From contig CM114275.1 of the NCBI GenBank assembly GCA_050084515.1, positions 17,980,001 through 18,044,000 on the forward strand: a stretch of 64,000 nt of DNA, in the 5' to 3' direction. How positions within the stretch are numbered: the stretch's first letter is position 1; each line of letters starts with the position of its first letter. The position numbers were made by a program, and so were the translations under genes. Below are positions 47,070 through 58,930 of this stretch, in pieces. The notes beneath the pieces are model-generated. The model did no database searches. It was not told where the DNA came from and worked only from the letters and a program-made list of their open reading frames with translations. The DNA comes from Blasia pusilla. Its lineage: Eukaryota; Marchantiophyta; Marchantiopsida; Blasiales.

Positions 47070-50000
47070 CTAGGACGAACTCCACTGATGGTTGAACACG
47101 AACTTCACTTCCGCCTCTCCATCCTCTGGAAGATCAGTGCAATGTATACCATTCTTTACCTGCCAGTGGAAAAAACATCTGGTAGGTTATGACGACATTG
47201 GAATACCATAAAGACTTCACACTCACAAGGATATCACTCACCTGATACTTTGGGCACCTCAACATATTGTGCAACAAAGGATAATCACTTCACACTGTTT
47301 CTCTGAAAGGCTACTTGTTGGAGGAAAACCTTGTTCACTCCAAATTGCGCTCGGAGTGTTGTAGGCCTGAGTTGGCGTGCAAGTGATGGATCCGCGGGCC
47401 CACAAAACTCACGAAATCCTTTCACAGGATTGTGTTCTGGTTGTTCCTTATCACTGATCTCCAATGCAATGGCCTCTCCTGCTGAAAGCTCATGGGTCAT
47501 AGCCTGCGAAGTCCACCAACACCTAATTCCAATGTCAAAACATATCCAGCGACTGTGCTCAACACGCTTCAAGTTGTGATCTCCTACACTTTGGATGCAA
47601 TAATGATCCATTGGCCTTCTATCTACACAGACAGTTAAAGCCATTCATTCATTTATATTATAATACAAGAGAAATTCAGAACTCAATCTGACATCCTCAA
47701 TCTGAAAGCAAACTGCTCACTAATGTGCCTGGAATAAGCCCTAAGAACTTCCAGGGCTTTCATGGGAGTGAATGCTACAGGGTCAGATCAAGTCACACTA
47801 TGTGGTCGGAGGGGGAAAGGGAAAGACAACAGTTTACATAATAATCTGGAACCACTCCTTCATAGACTTCATAAAATTCTTCTGCACTGACACGTGAAAA
47901 TGTGACCATTTCCATCGCTGTAATGTTGAACTTCTCTTGGATGAGATCAATCATAGCCCCAGCAGCCCCTGCAATTTTCCGTCGGGAAAAATATACATAT
48001 GGAACAGTCATAATCTGCCTACCCCTTGGAACAGAAACTCCTTTCACAGATGCTGCAAACTAAGGCCTGTCAATTGACTTTTGTGACAGCACAATCCTAG
48101 GTGAGATGCATCTGTCCCTTCTTGCAGAATTTTCCTAGTGTGAATCCTAATAGCCCTACCCTTTGACCATTTCAGATACTAACAACCTGGAAATGGTCTG
48201 CCCAATGGCACTCAGTGACAAGACTCCCCTTAGGTGTTCTTCATTTTCATAGAAAGACCCCTACTTGGATTTTAAGATTACCAATGGTCAGCAAAACTTT
48301 CATTCAAAAAGTTCTTTCATGGTCAAGCTGTCTCAAGGCCTTTTCTTGCAAGTCATGAGTGGTGACAGTTTCATGCACCTGCTTGTACAGTGTGGGGTTT
48401 GACTATGCCAAGTGTCACATTGCCGTACGTTGCACTGGGTGCAAAACTTCTGTCCATGAAGAAAAAATGCCCCTCCTGTACTTGTAAACAACAATCAGAT
48501 CAAGAAGAAACACCAGATGGGGCAATGCCAATGTAGTAGAACAGGTCCAATGTCGAAGCAAGCTCAGACAGGCACTGCCCATCAGCACTAGGAGTGCCCT
48601 TTGAACGTATCAATAACTCACTCCATCTCCACTCTTCAAGTTACTGGTGCAGTAAGGGACTGATATTAGTAGACACAACCCTTGGGATATGCTAATAAGG
48701 AGTACGCAAAGCCATGTAAGACGAGTGTGCCAAATACCTCCCTTGCAGACTCATATGAGTCTGCGCCATGGCATGCATTTCTAGTGCAGTCTGTCCCAAA
48801 TTGCGCTCGAATTGAACTGGGGGCCTTCATTTTTGCCACCTCAGTGCTTGTTGGACCTGTTCCGTATGCCATGTGAGGACAGAATTCTTGTGGAATCTCA
48901 CGAAATAACTGGCTCCAAAGCAGTTTTCAAATTCATTCATGTGTTTCACTCTAATTAACAACGTTTTCCGTGTAACCTAGGGCAAGGCTACTTGCATACA
49001 TGGCAGAAACCAGTTCATCCATTCCATATGTGCAGTACACACAGATTCTCAAACCCAGATTATACATATTTCAGAAACTCTATTTTCATTTCCGCACCAC
49101 CACATTCTGAAGTGGTAAGGTAAGTGTCTTCAAGCCCACAAAATTGTTGATTTCACTTCAACTTCGCAGAACATGATCAGAAATGCCGTCTCTTCTACAG
49201 CATAGAGCTACGATATCGAGGCCTCTTCAAAAGATTTAAAACAATACTCTAGTAACCCTACAAGTTCAACCTACCGAGAAGCAATCGCCATTTAGCAATG
49301 GCATCTTCAGAAACAAGCTCCATTGCAACACAAGGCCCACTTGCCATGTGCGTAGTCAATTCCCTGAGTCCATTCACACCCAACTCGCACATTGACATTA
49401 ATTTCTTGAACTGGCCAAGAAAAGGATCAGGTTTGTGATTACACTAAGGAGAAGAGGTGTTGAGAAAGAAGCCATTTGAAAGGGAAGGCTCAACAGTTCA
49501 AATGTTCAAGTATTATTAACAAATCCATGTCAACTCAGTCTTGGTTGCAGGCATAAGGGAATTCTTGATAGAAACCAGGACATGTAGTAATATGAAGGCT
49601 CCCAAGATAGAGACAGAGTAGCCCAGTCACATAGACATCCATATCGCACACAGATATTTCTCCCACCATTGCAGTCAAACGTGGCATACAAACTAGCAAC
49701 AGCATGGTCAGTGGTTCACGCTGGCAACCCTCCTACAGAAAATAGATAACTTTGTCATCAGCCCTACATGTGAAATTGATTCGCGGTAGAGTTCTCTCTT
49801 CTCAAAATTGAGTAGTAATCTTAGAAAAAGGAACAATTGTTATTGTTAATGATCCATTCTTTATATGGCCAGGAATAATCTAGAGAGATGAGAACCTAAA
49901 TTTAACTTTGAGTTCAAGAAGTTTGGCCATATGTAAAACTTTATGTTCACATAGACTGGGAAGTTCCGCTTGTTTGATGCTGATTGGTACAGAGGCATTA

Positions 50001-53000
50001 CTAGAGTTGGACTGAAAAACCAAACTTTGTTCAAAGATCTGTTTCATCATAAAAACTGTGGAGGGAAACTGTCATAAGAGATTGTGAGCTTAGACTATAG
50101 ACACTGTATGTAATGTAAAGGCAGAGCAAGTTCACTTTGTACGTTGGGAAAGTAAAACATAAGGGAATGAGAAAAAAATTGCTATGATATCTTTTCTCTG
50201 ATTGCTTCCCACCAATTATGACTAACGACAATTTCTTTGTGGTGAGATAGAGTGCTTGGGGTTAAGCTTGCTTATGAGGTACTGAGCTTAATGAGACAAT
50301 TGAAGGTGGGGACAAAGTGTTTAATGTCAGAAGCAAATCACAGTGCTAGTATTGGCTCCAAAGTTCCAGAGAAATAGATCAAGGTAGAAAATGCTGATGG
50401 CCGGATTTTACGAACTAATCAATCATACCGTCAACCTCAGGAGGCATGTCTGATGATTTTAGCTACTAACTCAATCAACCTTAAGCACATACATATTATA
50501 CATGGATCATACACGGGAAGCAAAGAAAAGAAAGCAGAGAGACTCTACCAACTTCTCTTGAAACCATGAGGGGTTGACCAAATAGGACGTTTAGAATCTT
50601 GTCTCTGTTTCCCACAAATGTTTGAGCGTGTTGAAAAATCTTGACAATCACTCTAAGTTGCTCCAAAGAAAAGTAAAAGCATTGTGCAGTACATGTAGAG
50701 ATTCGCCCAGGGAACAGGCCACACCTTTACCTTCTTCAGAAACGATCAAGGCAGCGATAAAGAGGCAGGACTACACAAAAGAAACACTCTCAAGAATACT
50801 AAAGAATTCATGAAGAAAATCAAAGGGTCGTGAACTTTAAAAACACCATTAAATAGACCTTGTGCACATATTTTGGCGCGGTCCCACACAAATCAGGAGT
50901 TGAAATGGGCCACAAACAGAGTCCCTTGTGGCACCTCGGTATAAGTGTTTTACAAGAAAAGGGAATTTGACACCGCCACTACCACACAACTTCAGCTTTG
51001 AAAACCTGATTGTGATTCAAATGAGCAGAGAAGTCTTTCAAAACAAGGAATAAATTACAGCTAAGAAATCAAGAGGACATTCCAAGAGAGAGTAACTTAG
51101 GTTGCGGGACGCATCATCCAAAACTTACTCAAAAAATGGCTCGTCGCTGTGCTGTTTGTAGAAGTCTCGCGCTTGTCCTAGTGACAGCTTACACATTCGC
51201 AGTTGCTTGATGAGAAGACCACTGCAGCAGATAGCCTCTAGTATTTTCCCCATGTTCGGAATTCCATCAGGTTTTATGACTGCAAGTGTCCTGGTTCACA
51301 ACAGCAACCTCTGTTGTTTGCCACAGTTGATCTTTACTTTCACATCTAATGTGCAGATACAGGATCGGTTTGAATACGGGTGAATAGCAGAATAACACAA
51401 GATTTCTGGAAATCCAGACACTGCAAACTGCACTAACCATATGTGTTGATTTGTCTCACTGACGTTCTCTATTAATGATCGGTCTGAGCTAGGAGAAGAG
51501 ATGTGGTACACACAGGGACAGTGAGGGGCTGCTTCTAGACTTCTTTCAAACCTCCGACCTTTGGGGAACCATTTTCCACCCAGAGCTTTTAGAACGATAG
51601 TGAAACGTCTGCCAGCTGATTGCCCACCTTAGGCTAGTATACCTTAACACTTCTGTTGTCGTCAGTATTCTGATTGCCACTGTAGAGAAAAACTTTGTTT
51701 TGAAGTCAGCTACTCAGGAAGGAGTTAGGTGATGAGCACACACCGTTCTTGGAGTTGCTGCAGGTTTCTCCTAGTGAACTCATCACCATAATTTTCAATC
51801 AAAAGGTTGCGAGTGTAAACAGAAATTGTGGATCCCACAAATAGATGGTCCATGGTGATATCTGGATAAGCCACTCTCCGCAGAAAAAGCCTCTGATTTT
51901 TTATGTCGAACTGCAATAAACAGTCATGCAATGAAGGGGTACACTTGTCCTTCTTCTGATTTTCTGTAACTTAGAGAAGATGTGCTGTGAGCGTAAATTA
52001 CATATTAATTATTCCACTAGATACGTGGAGCACCCCAAGATCTGCCTTTCAGGTATGCTCCCTATTGACTAACCATTCTCCTAATGTTGAAACAACATGT
52101 TCTAGCCTTCAGTGAGCTATACATGTTCAGAAAATTTCAATTGCATGTAAGCTCAGAGGAGAAAAAGGAATCCAGACCATTTCAATTGAATTGTCATGAG
52201 TGTAGAAGAAAAGTTGGTATTTCCAGACGACCCCAGTCATGGGATCTTTCCATCGTACATTGAAAGCAAATCGTGCTCCATCATTTCTATTCTCTACCTC
52301 CTGAAATTTTGACGCCTGCACCACCCAACCTCTCTTTTACCCCCATATCTTCCTGGAAATGAAAGTAGCCTTCAGAACTTTATGGCTCCTTGCAAGTTGT
52401 AAAAACATAATCCTTCCTTTGATTTCCTGAAGCTCCGTACTCACTTTCAAATGTGTAATAGTATTATGTACAACACTCGGCATCAGTGATAGTATCCCAT
52501 ACACTACTGGTGAATTTCTCTTCTAATTAAAACTTCTTTGTACATTAAATGTTTCCATTCTATGTTATTACCGTCGTACCTGCTAAATTACCAGCTAAAT
52601 TCGCTAAATCCCAATTCAGCTAAATTCGCGTTGACTCATGTAGCATATTACCTCCGAAGTGCTTCCTTATAAACCCAACATCAATTGTCTATCGCTTTCC
52701 CTTGAGCCTCGCGTAAGAGACTAAAGGCAACGTGAAAGATAATTCATGCCGTGTCACCTAACTATCCAACTCGCAGCCAGGAACAATGAAGGGGATTAAC
52801 CATCATTACCAGAACAATGCTTGAAATCCTACGCTTGAGATTTACAGAAGCAGATAATTCTTCAGAAGTTGTTAAGCAAAAAGAATGATGATTATAAAAC
52901 AGGTACAATGGTAGGATCGCATCAAGGTGACGCACACTGACTGCCACGACAGAGTAAAATAAACAAACCTTTCACACCTTCTACCAGACAAATTCATTAA

Positions 53001-53028
53001 TTAATTAATTTTGAGCACCACGCACCAT
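47070..53028 (-). CDS. NME7: NME7, DM10 plus two nucleoside diphosphate kinase domains (flagellar protein)
   Basis: Ten exons on the minus strand: 53028-53026, 52300-52178, 51910-51744, 51290-51129, 49363-49275, 48856-48738, 48475-48379, 47968-47838, 47503-47330, 47159-47070. All introns are GT-AG and all phases agree, giving 384 codons (human NME7 has 376). The DM10 domain is residues 3-95 (FAFNVRWKDPMTGVVWKYQL, DITMDHLFVGSTI, LLIENYGDEFTRR). NDK domain 1 starts at 99 (TLAVIKPDGIPNMGKILEA) and has His211 in NACHGADS. NDK domain 2 starts at about 242 (TLGIVKPHTV), with REFCGPADPSLARQLRP and His361 in GIHCTDLPEDGE. The family is an axonemal microtubule inner protein and a gamma-tubulin ring complex partner, so sperm flagella are the likely site. 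Both family histidines are kept. The first exon is the least certain: the start codon directly abuts intron 1. The stop is TAG at 47072-47070. Confidence 0.93.
49364..51128 (-). other. NME7 intron 4, 1765 bp
   Basis: The longest intron of the gene; the others are about 170-725 bp. It contains no recognisable gene or repeat. Open stretches here (for example 50622-50813 +) have no domain. Confidence 0.75.
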
Positions 53029-53700
53029 GACTCCAAATCGCAGCGGACCTCAACTGCTCACCGCAACTCCAGTCGCTCTCTGGATCAAATATAAGCACGA
53101 TCCCGATGAAACACTCCTAGCTATCTCACATATTTCCTACAATCCATGTGAGCGCAGGGCGCTCACAACCGAAGAAGAAAACTGCTTCCAAAACACGCAG
53201 GGGGGATCACGAGACCAACGCACATGTTCGCCTATCCAGCAACAGGAATTCCTCCACGAGAATCGTAAACCACGCCTTATCAAATCAAATCACCACAATT
53301 GCAACCAAATGCAAACTCGACGTGAGGTCGGGCCTCTCCGGCCACGAATCCAACACGCACAATGAGAAAAGATTAGCTCCACAAGACACGGATACCATAC
53401 GTTCCCGTAACGTCCGACTCGCCGAAGAGCGCACTCACGCCCGAATTCGGAACTCCTGAAAACACACAAAATTTTCGACAAAGACCTCTCTCGTGCATCT
53501 GGTAATGTGCACTTGTCGCTGATCTCACAGTTCTGCACTGATAGTCGATGAGAACGATTAGGGCTTCGTCGTAAGTGTGACGGAAGGCCGAAGAAGAAAG
53601 GGGAAGGCGGGGGACGGAAGGAAGGAAGGAAGGAAGGAGCAGCTCCAGCTCCGTCCGTCCAACTGCAAACTTCTAAGCTATTTTGACGGTGTGTGACTGG
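53029..53700 (-). promoter_or_regulatory. Upstream region of NME7 (5' UTR/promoter)
   Basis: GC-richer than the flanks, with many CG dinucleotides and a (GGAA)n run at about 53616-53638. A perfect 9-bp palindrome arm pair, TGTGAGCGC-AGG-GCGCTCACA, lies at 53147-53167, some 120 bp upstream of the start codon. No TATA box is assigned. The region probably contains the transcription start, but this rests on position and composition. Confidence 0.45.
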
Positions 53701-53888
53701 GCTCCGGCTATCTTGGCGACAAAACTACTTTTAGTAACGCGCATAAAAGTAGACTGAAATTGTCCTAATTATTCTTAACTAGGATTCGTATAATTAGTGA
53801 GGAAGTTGGGTTGGTCTAGCATAATAGTTTGAAGAGCAATACTACATGATATTATTGATAGTGAGTCTCTCAAATATGTAGATACACA

Positions 53889-54200
53889 TCTATACTGTAA
53901 TGTGGAGGGAGTAACTCCCCCCTCCCAAAGAAGTGAAGTCCCTCCAAATGTAGTGTACACTTGTGAGAAAGAGTTAAAAATTGGAAACGAGCTTATACTT
54001 GGAGGGGATGTTATTTCACAGTCTTATATTCAAAAGAGTCAAAAATTCTAGACGGCCTTATATCTATACTCTTACCTTATTTGGCTCCTTGTATTATTTA
54101 CCCCCTAGTTTCTTTAACACTCAAATCTTAAGTCGTGCAATAGTCGTGCATGTTTGATTGTATTTGATTTTATTTGGAGGAGTTTTATTGGTACATGTGT
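53889..54200 (+). mobile_element. Helitron-type left end, second family
   Basis: TCTATACTGTAATGTGG preceded by A is a Helitron-style 5' end. The following 180 bp (CCCAAAGAAGTGAAG, TTGTGAGAAAGAGTT, AGACGGCC) align with 62274-62480, which begins the same way. No matching right end was found, so the extent given is a guess. Confidence 0.45.
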
Positions 54201-54534
54201 ACCAATAAAATTTGAGGTAGTGGCACCTTGTTACCTAACGACACTTGTTACGTACACACATACATTCGAGTTTTCTTGAAGGTTAAAAACCTCTTCACTT
54301 CCTACTTTGGAGAAGGAAGTGGAGGCTTGGAGAAAGGAGTGGAGGTGGCTGTGCGGGCTAAGTAGCTACTACTAGCTGAGGAGGAAGGATTTGCTCCAAA
54401 TTGCTCTCCGAACGTGCAGTGTTTTCTGAATTTGCAACTATGGCCCGGAGCTCTTGCACGTGAATTGCGTCTTCATCAATTGAAAAGTGGTGAGACCTAT
54501 AGCCTTACTCTCTCCGAGTTACGACACATGGATT

Positions 54535-54581
<47 letters not shown>

Positions 54582-55214
54582 TACGACAAATTGAAATTTG
54601 AAACCTCTTCCAATTTTATGCACGTGCGATGCATTGGGCATTCTCTACGTCATTGTGATGACACTCACTGATTTTAGAGAAACCATTTTGCAAGCACTAA
54701 CGCTGGCCAATACGTGATTCAAAGCATTGGTAATAAGGCAGGGACGGCTAGGCATGAGCACAATGGCAATGTCGTGTGAGCAACATTCGGCGTCCTTGCG
54801 GTCGCAATGGTGCGACCATGACCTGGCGTGACCCGATCTGGCTTGTGTCCGGCCAGTTTCTACCGAGAACACTAAGGAATGTGTTGCGAATGATCTTGAG
54901 ACATTCATTTCGCTACTCATCTCATGATATCAATCAATCACCTCCAATTGTTCTCCATGGTTTTAAACTCAATTTAGTGCTCAAGAATCACAAGTTTGTA
55001 CATCTAAACACCGATCGTGCCACACTCTGAGCAGATCTGTCCCCAATTAAGCACCACTCATTGTTGAATATAATTCTTCCTCTGTTCCCCACTCGCTTCT
55101 TTTGGTTGTGCATCAACTCATCACTTTCTCATGGCGTTTCGTGGATTGACCGGCTAAGGCGCCTTCAAGAGCGGCATTCCTCTTTTGTGGCACGAGATGC
55201 ACTTGCACTCTAGA
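54201..55214. other. Spacer with a CT microsatellite, no recognised gene
   Basis: No gene is supported. It contains (CT)n at 54539-54577, flanked on both sides by near-identical copies of GAGTTACGACA. The remainder is unremarkable. Confidence 0.5.
54539..54577. repeat. (CT)n microsatellite
   Basis: About 19-20 uninterrupted CT units. The phrase CTCCGAGTTACGACACAT before it and CTCTGAGTTACGACAAAT after it form a direct repeat. Confidence 0.95.
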
Positions 55215-55548
55215 AGGGTAATCACAAGAGCTCAAAATGTGTCCTCTTTGGAGATATGTTTGCAACAAGATAAGCAAGAAATCAATAAGGGTTGAACTCC
55301 GGGGGATTTTCCCAGGATTTGGAAGCCCTAACAATTGCCCACAAATTGATGAAGATCACGATCTCCGCAACTATGAAGTAATATGAGATTTTCCAGGCCT
55401 TTGTGTTGTATTGAGGGAGGCCAAGAGCGAAGGGGGGATGCAGGCATAGTAACTCCATAACCATCCGCTGCAGTAGTGGGAGGTTGTTGATGTCTGCACA
55501 TTGCACGAGACGATCGCTTCCCACCATGGAGTCCAGCTCTTCCTAAGC
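55215..55548 (-). pseudogene. Cytochrome P450 fragment (C-terminal region)
   Basis: Minus strand reads A-stop-EELDSMVGSDRLVQ, DINNLPLLQRMVMELLCLHP and INLWAIVRASKSWENPPEFN. This is the K-helix to meander part of a plant CYP71-clan P450, where family members read about KAQEELD, NLPYLQAVVKE-LRLHPP and NLWAI-RDP-WE-P-EF-PERF. The K-helix E-x-x-R has lost its Arg (ELLC) and a Gln codon is TAG. Downstream a FELL-stop-LPF remnant can be read, but no heme-binding Cys motif. I see neither the N-terminal half nor a neighbouring copy. It is a pseudogene fragment. Confidence 0.82.
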
Positions 55549-56429
55549 CTTGAACAATCTAATTTCTTGGTTTCACATCCCTAATCTATGTGCGATGGTG
55601 GAGCAAAATTTGAAATTGAGAAGTATGATCGGCCTTTTTTGAAGAAGTGGAGAGTGGATGTTGAAGAAATGGGGATTTTCTAGCTCTAAGTGCACAACGA
55701 CGATTGATAATAGCAACTTGTAATTTTAATTGCATATTACTTTCTTATAGGACTCTTGTATCCTTGAGGAAGTCATTGAAACATTGAGATGCACTTATAA
55801 GATTGGCCTTGTGCTTAGTGACGTGATCATTTGCTTTCCTATTTTCTTCCATAATTGTATGGATCTTGTCACTTAGAGTTGTAACATGAGATCCCGACGT
55901 GTTATTATGATCTTGCAACTCATCAATCTTAGAGCTAGATTAGTCTTCGATACACTTCAAGAGGAACACATGAATCTCATGAAGACACTAGAATAGAAGA
56001 AGTATCAAGATTAAATTGCATACGCCTACACAATAGTTTAGTTCTTATTTGGAAGAATGATCTCACGAAGCAACCCTTATAGAAGCTTATAGATATGGGA
56101 AATATGAACAAAATTGGAAGCATGATATATGGTTATTGAGTACTATGCTCGGAGTTAATTTCAAACTCATCTAATATAGAGAAGTAGGTAGATATGTAGT
56201 AATAAGCAATGAGAAGTAGAAAGTAAATATATGGTAGATATATGAAGAAACATGCTTAAAATGCATAGTAGTTGGCGATGCAAGATGCTGAAGAAAACTT
56301 TATAAAAAGTAAAATGTGTGACACACAAGCATCGCAAGAAACTCCCACATGGCTAAAAAAATCATTTATGATAAAATGAAAAGAATACCTGAAAGCAAGG
56401 TAATGCATATTATTGTGTAATCCATGAAG
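55549..56429. other. Spacer, no recognised gene
   Basis: AT-rich intergenic DNA in which I see no supported gene; the upstream P450 exons are not recognisable here. Confidence 0.45.
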
Positions 56430-56477
56430 AAAACATTATGATAGTAGTACTATATAATACTACTATCATAATGTTTT
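56430..56477. repeat. Perfect 20-bp inverted repeat, 8-bp loop
   Basis: AAAACATTATGATAGTAGTA and its exact reverse complement flank CTATATAA. This hairpin opens a 200-bp cluster of related direct and inverted repeats. Confidence 0.93.
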
Positions 56478-56479
56478 CT

Positions 56480-56624
56480 AGTGACTACTATTCAGCTAGT
56501 ATTATGTAGTACTAGTTGTACTAGTATTATGTAGTATTATATAGTTCGAGTAGTATATATAATACTACTAACATTATGATAGTAGTAGTATATAGTGACT
56601 ACTATTCAGCTAGTATTATGTAGT
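56480..56624. repeat. Direct repeat pair with interleaved palindromes
   Basis: A 31-bp phrase starting AGTGACTACTATTCAGCTAG is found identically at 56480-56510 and 56594-56624. Between them lie further palindromic stretches (TAGTACTAGTTGTACTAGTA, and TACTACTAACATTATGATAG, which repeats the hairpin arm). Confidence 0.9.
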
Positions 56625-56810
56625 CACTCATACAATAGAGAGATTATCTGCAAGAGAAAACAACTTATTGAATATATGCTTTCTGATGAGAGAGACGATG
56701 ACATGTAAAGTATTGAATAGGACTTAAGTCCAAGATTATCATATAATTACCACATTTGCTGCTTTGTGGGCATTCTAAAATTTGGTGCATAAGGCTCTTG
56801 TCATGCGACT

Positions 56811-58930
56811 AGACATCGCTGCCAACATATATTGGCTATCATGCACACAAGTTTAAGATACATCTAACTATGAATCCTAACATATCTACACATGAATGAC
56901 TAAAAAATCCCAATATAAAATGCGATGTTGATGAGACTTATAATCAATTGTGTTTCATCCAAACATTCATTCAATGGTACACACTATGATAATAGTAAGA
57001 GAAAGTATGTAATAAACTCTCAATGTGTGTGATCTCCAATCAATCACAACCCACTCTTCAAGAGAGAATCCAAGCTCAATACATACAAACTACACTGTAT
57101 CATGGATCCCAACATGGGTCTAATCCAAGGAAGACAAGCTTTGAATGAGTTTCATCCGATGTATGTCCCCCTCGATACCTCCATGGTAACATGTACACAT
57201 AGGTAACCTCCTCCTAGCAAGTCACCAACGACGTGGAATATACAAGATATTAACTCCCTATCAACTACATATGTGGTCCCCTCATAAGACCAACTGCTAC
57301 TCCATTGCCAACAAATCCTTGACCCTATAGGCCAAAGTGGCTCCACATAAAGAATTAGATGATCAATCTCTCTAAGGTTTTCACTCATCATAAGGAAAGG
57401 GTGATATACACTCCTAGGTCACCTTCTAAGAGTAGATCATAAATGACCTCTCAAAATAGGGAAGTACAACATCCCTCTAATGCCTAGATACTATCTCGCC
57501 CTACATCTCATCTACTATGATAACTATCGTGCAAATATACATCGTTGCCAACATACATCGCCTATCATGTACACAAGTCTAAGATCCATCTAACTATGAA
57601 TCCTAACATATCTACACATAAATAATTGGATAATCCGAATCATCCTACTAACTAGTGGTTAGGTCCCTCTAAATCCCGATAGTCTATAAAACAAGTCTAA
57701 ATGATATATCCCTTTTCAGTGCTAAGATTAGGTGGTTGGGTGTTATGTCACCCCATCATTAGTCACCATCTTGCAATCCATAACATCAAGATTCATCTTA
57801 TAATCTACCTATCACATGTATGTACATATAGGACAAAACCAACGTCCCCAAGGAACCAAGTCAAGAGGCGGGGTGAAACACGACATATATCATCTTCTAG
57901 AACACCCATCAAGGATCAACAAACCTTGAGTAGACCTCTAGTAGACCCATACACATATATCTCAAGCCTACAAGAACAACTACCAAACTTAGATCAATAC
58001 TCCCATTCATATTTGGAAGATGACATGCATATGGTGTACAATTACGCACATGATCTTTCCAAACGATACCATCATGACCCTCTAAAACAAGGACTCTTGA
58101 AGGTAAAATTTATTTCCCTTGCATCATGGTTTGTCTCGCCATCACGTCCAATATCATCGGTGCTATCTACTATAGGTAGGCATAATCGCTATGATACAAT
58201 CGGAGAATTCCTAGTCAATAGCCTCCTCCACGCGTAGTTTCATGTCTTAGAGTAATGCGATGTTGAGCAATAGCCAAGTTCTCAAAACCCATAGGCATGG
58301 CACTCCAAAAGAGCTCAGCCCATTGAGAACACGCTCACACCCATACATCTAGATTGTCAAGGTCAAGTACCTCAACCACATCTCGTCGGATACCTAATGG
58401 TAAATCTAGCTCTCTCCCATAGAGCAAGAAATACGATGAAAATGATGCTAAGGATGCGTGCCAACTTAAGCGGTAACCCATCTTCAACCATGACAATTAT
58501 AGGTCCCAATCTCCTAAGTGTCCTCTTTGCATCCCATACTTGCACAATCCTCTCTTCATTGTCTACACAACTCTCTCTCCCAAACCATATGCCTCCGGAT
58601 TATCTCAAGAAGTTGTATAATGATCTATCAGTGCCTAATCACAGAAGGCGTGAAAGTCACCCCTAAACTCAGCACCCTAGTCTATCAACACCTCCGCTGG
58701 CATGCCAAAATGACTGCGCACTTGATCAGGACATGCTAAGTTGCTCCCTCACTCGACCTATCCGAAAATGCTACCAACTCAATCCACTTGAAGAAGTGCC
58801 CCACCATGACCAATACGTACCAAATATGGCGCTCGTCAATGGTCAAGGCCCTACAAAGTCTAAATTCCAATGATACGCTAATCCCATGATCGGTAAAGGA
58901 TGCAAGTGTGGTGTTAAGGCATTAACTAAT
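56811..58930 (-). mobile_element. Third gypsy remnant: integrase plus 3' LTR
   Basis: On the minus strand, 58930 to about 57700 is integrase. Readable blocks include VMVGHFFKWIELVAFSDRSS near 58800, FGMPAEVL near 58690, an N-P-E-A-Y-G-L region near 58600, and MPMGFENLAIAQHRITL near 58290. The post-integrase VWKDHVRNCTPYACHLPN lies near 58055. The LTR follows at 57525-56811, with the extra LTR-tail copy at 57535-57640. No reverse transcriptase or gag remains. It is collinear with 42270-44265 of the second copy. Confidence 0.82.
57700..58930 (-). pseudogene. gypsy integrase, third copy
   Basis: Aligns with the plus-strand integrase at 42270-43130: a VGHFFKWIEL core block, a GMPAEVL block, then a stretch with ERVVQT-like remains and the C-terminal FENLAIAQHR. 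The frame is broken by numerous stops. Shared with the other copy, the tail VWKDHVRN ends the polyprotein. Confidence 0.8.

Noticed and set aside
52127-52324. Starting NME7 at the open-frame edge near 52324
   Set aside because: The codon there is GTG, not ATG, and a stop lies just upstream in frame; an AG acceptor at 52301 fits an upstream first exon better.
56430-56640. CRISPR-like array
   Set aside because: The repeats are few, palindromic and unevenly spaced in a plant nuclear context; no spacers of constant length exist.
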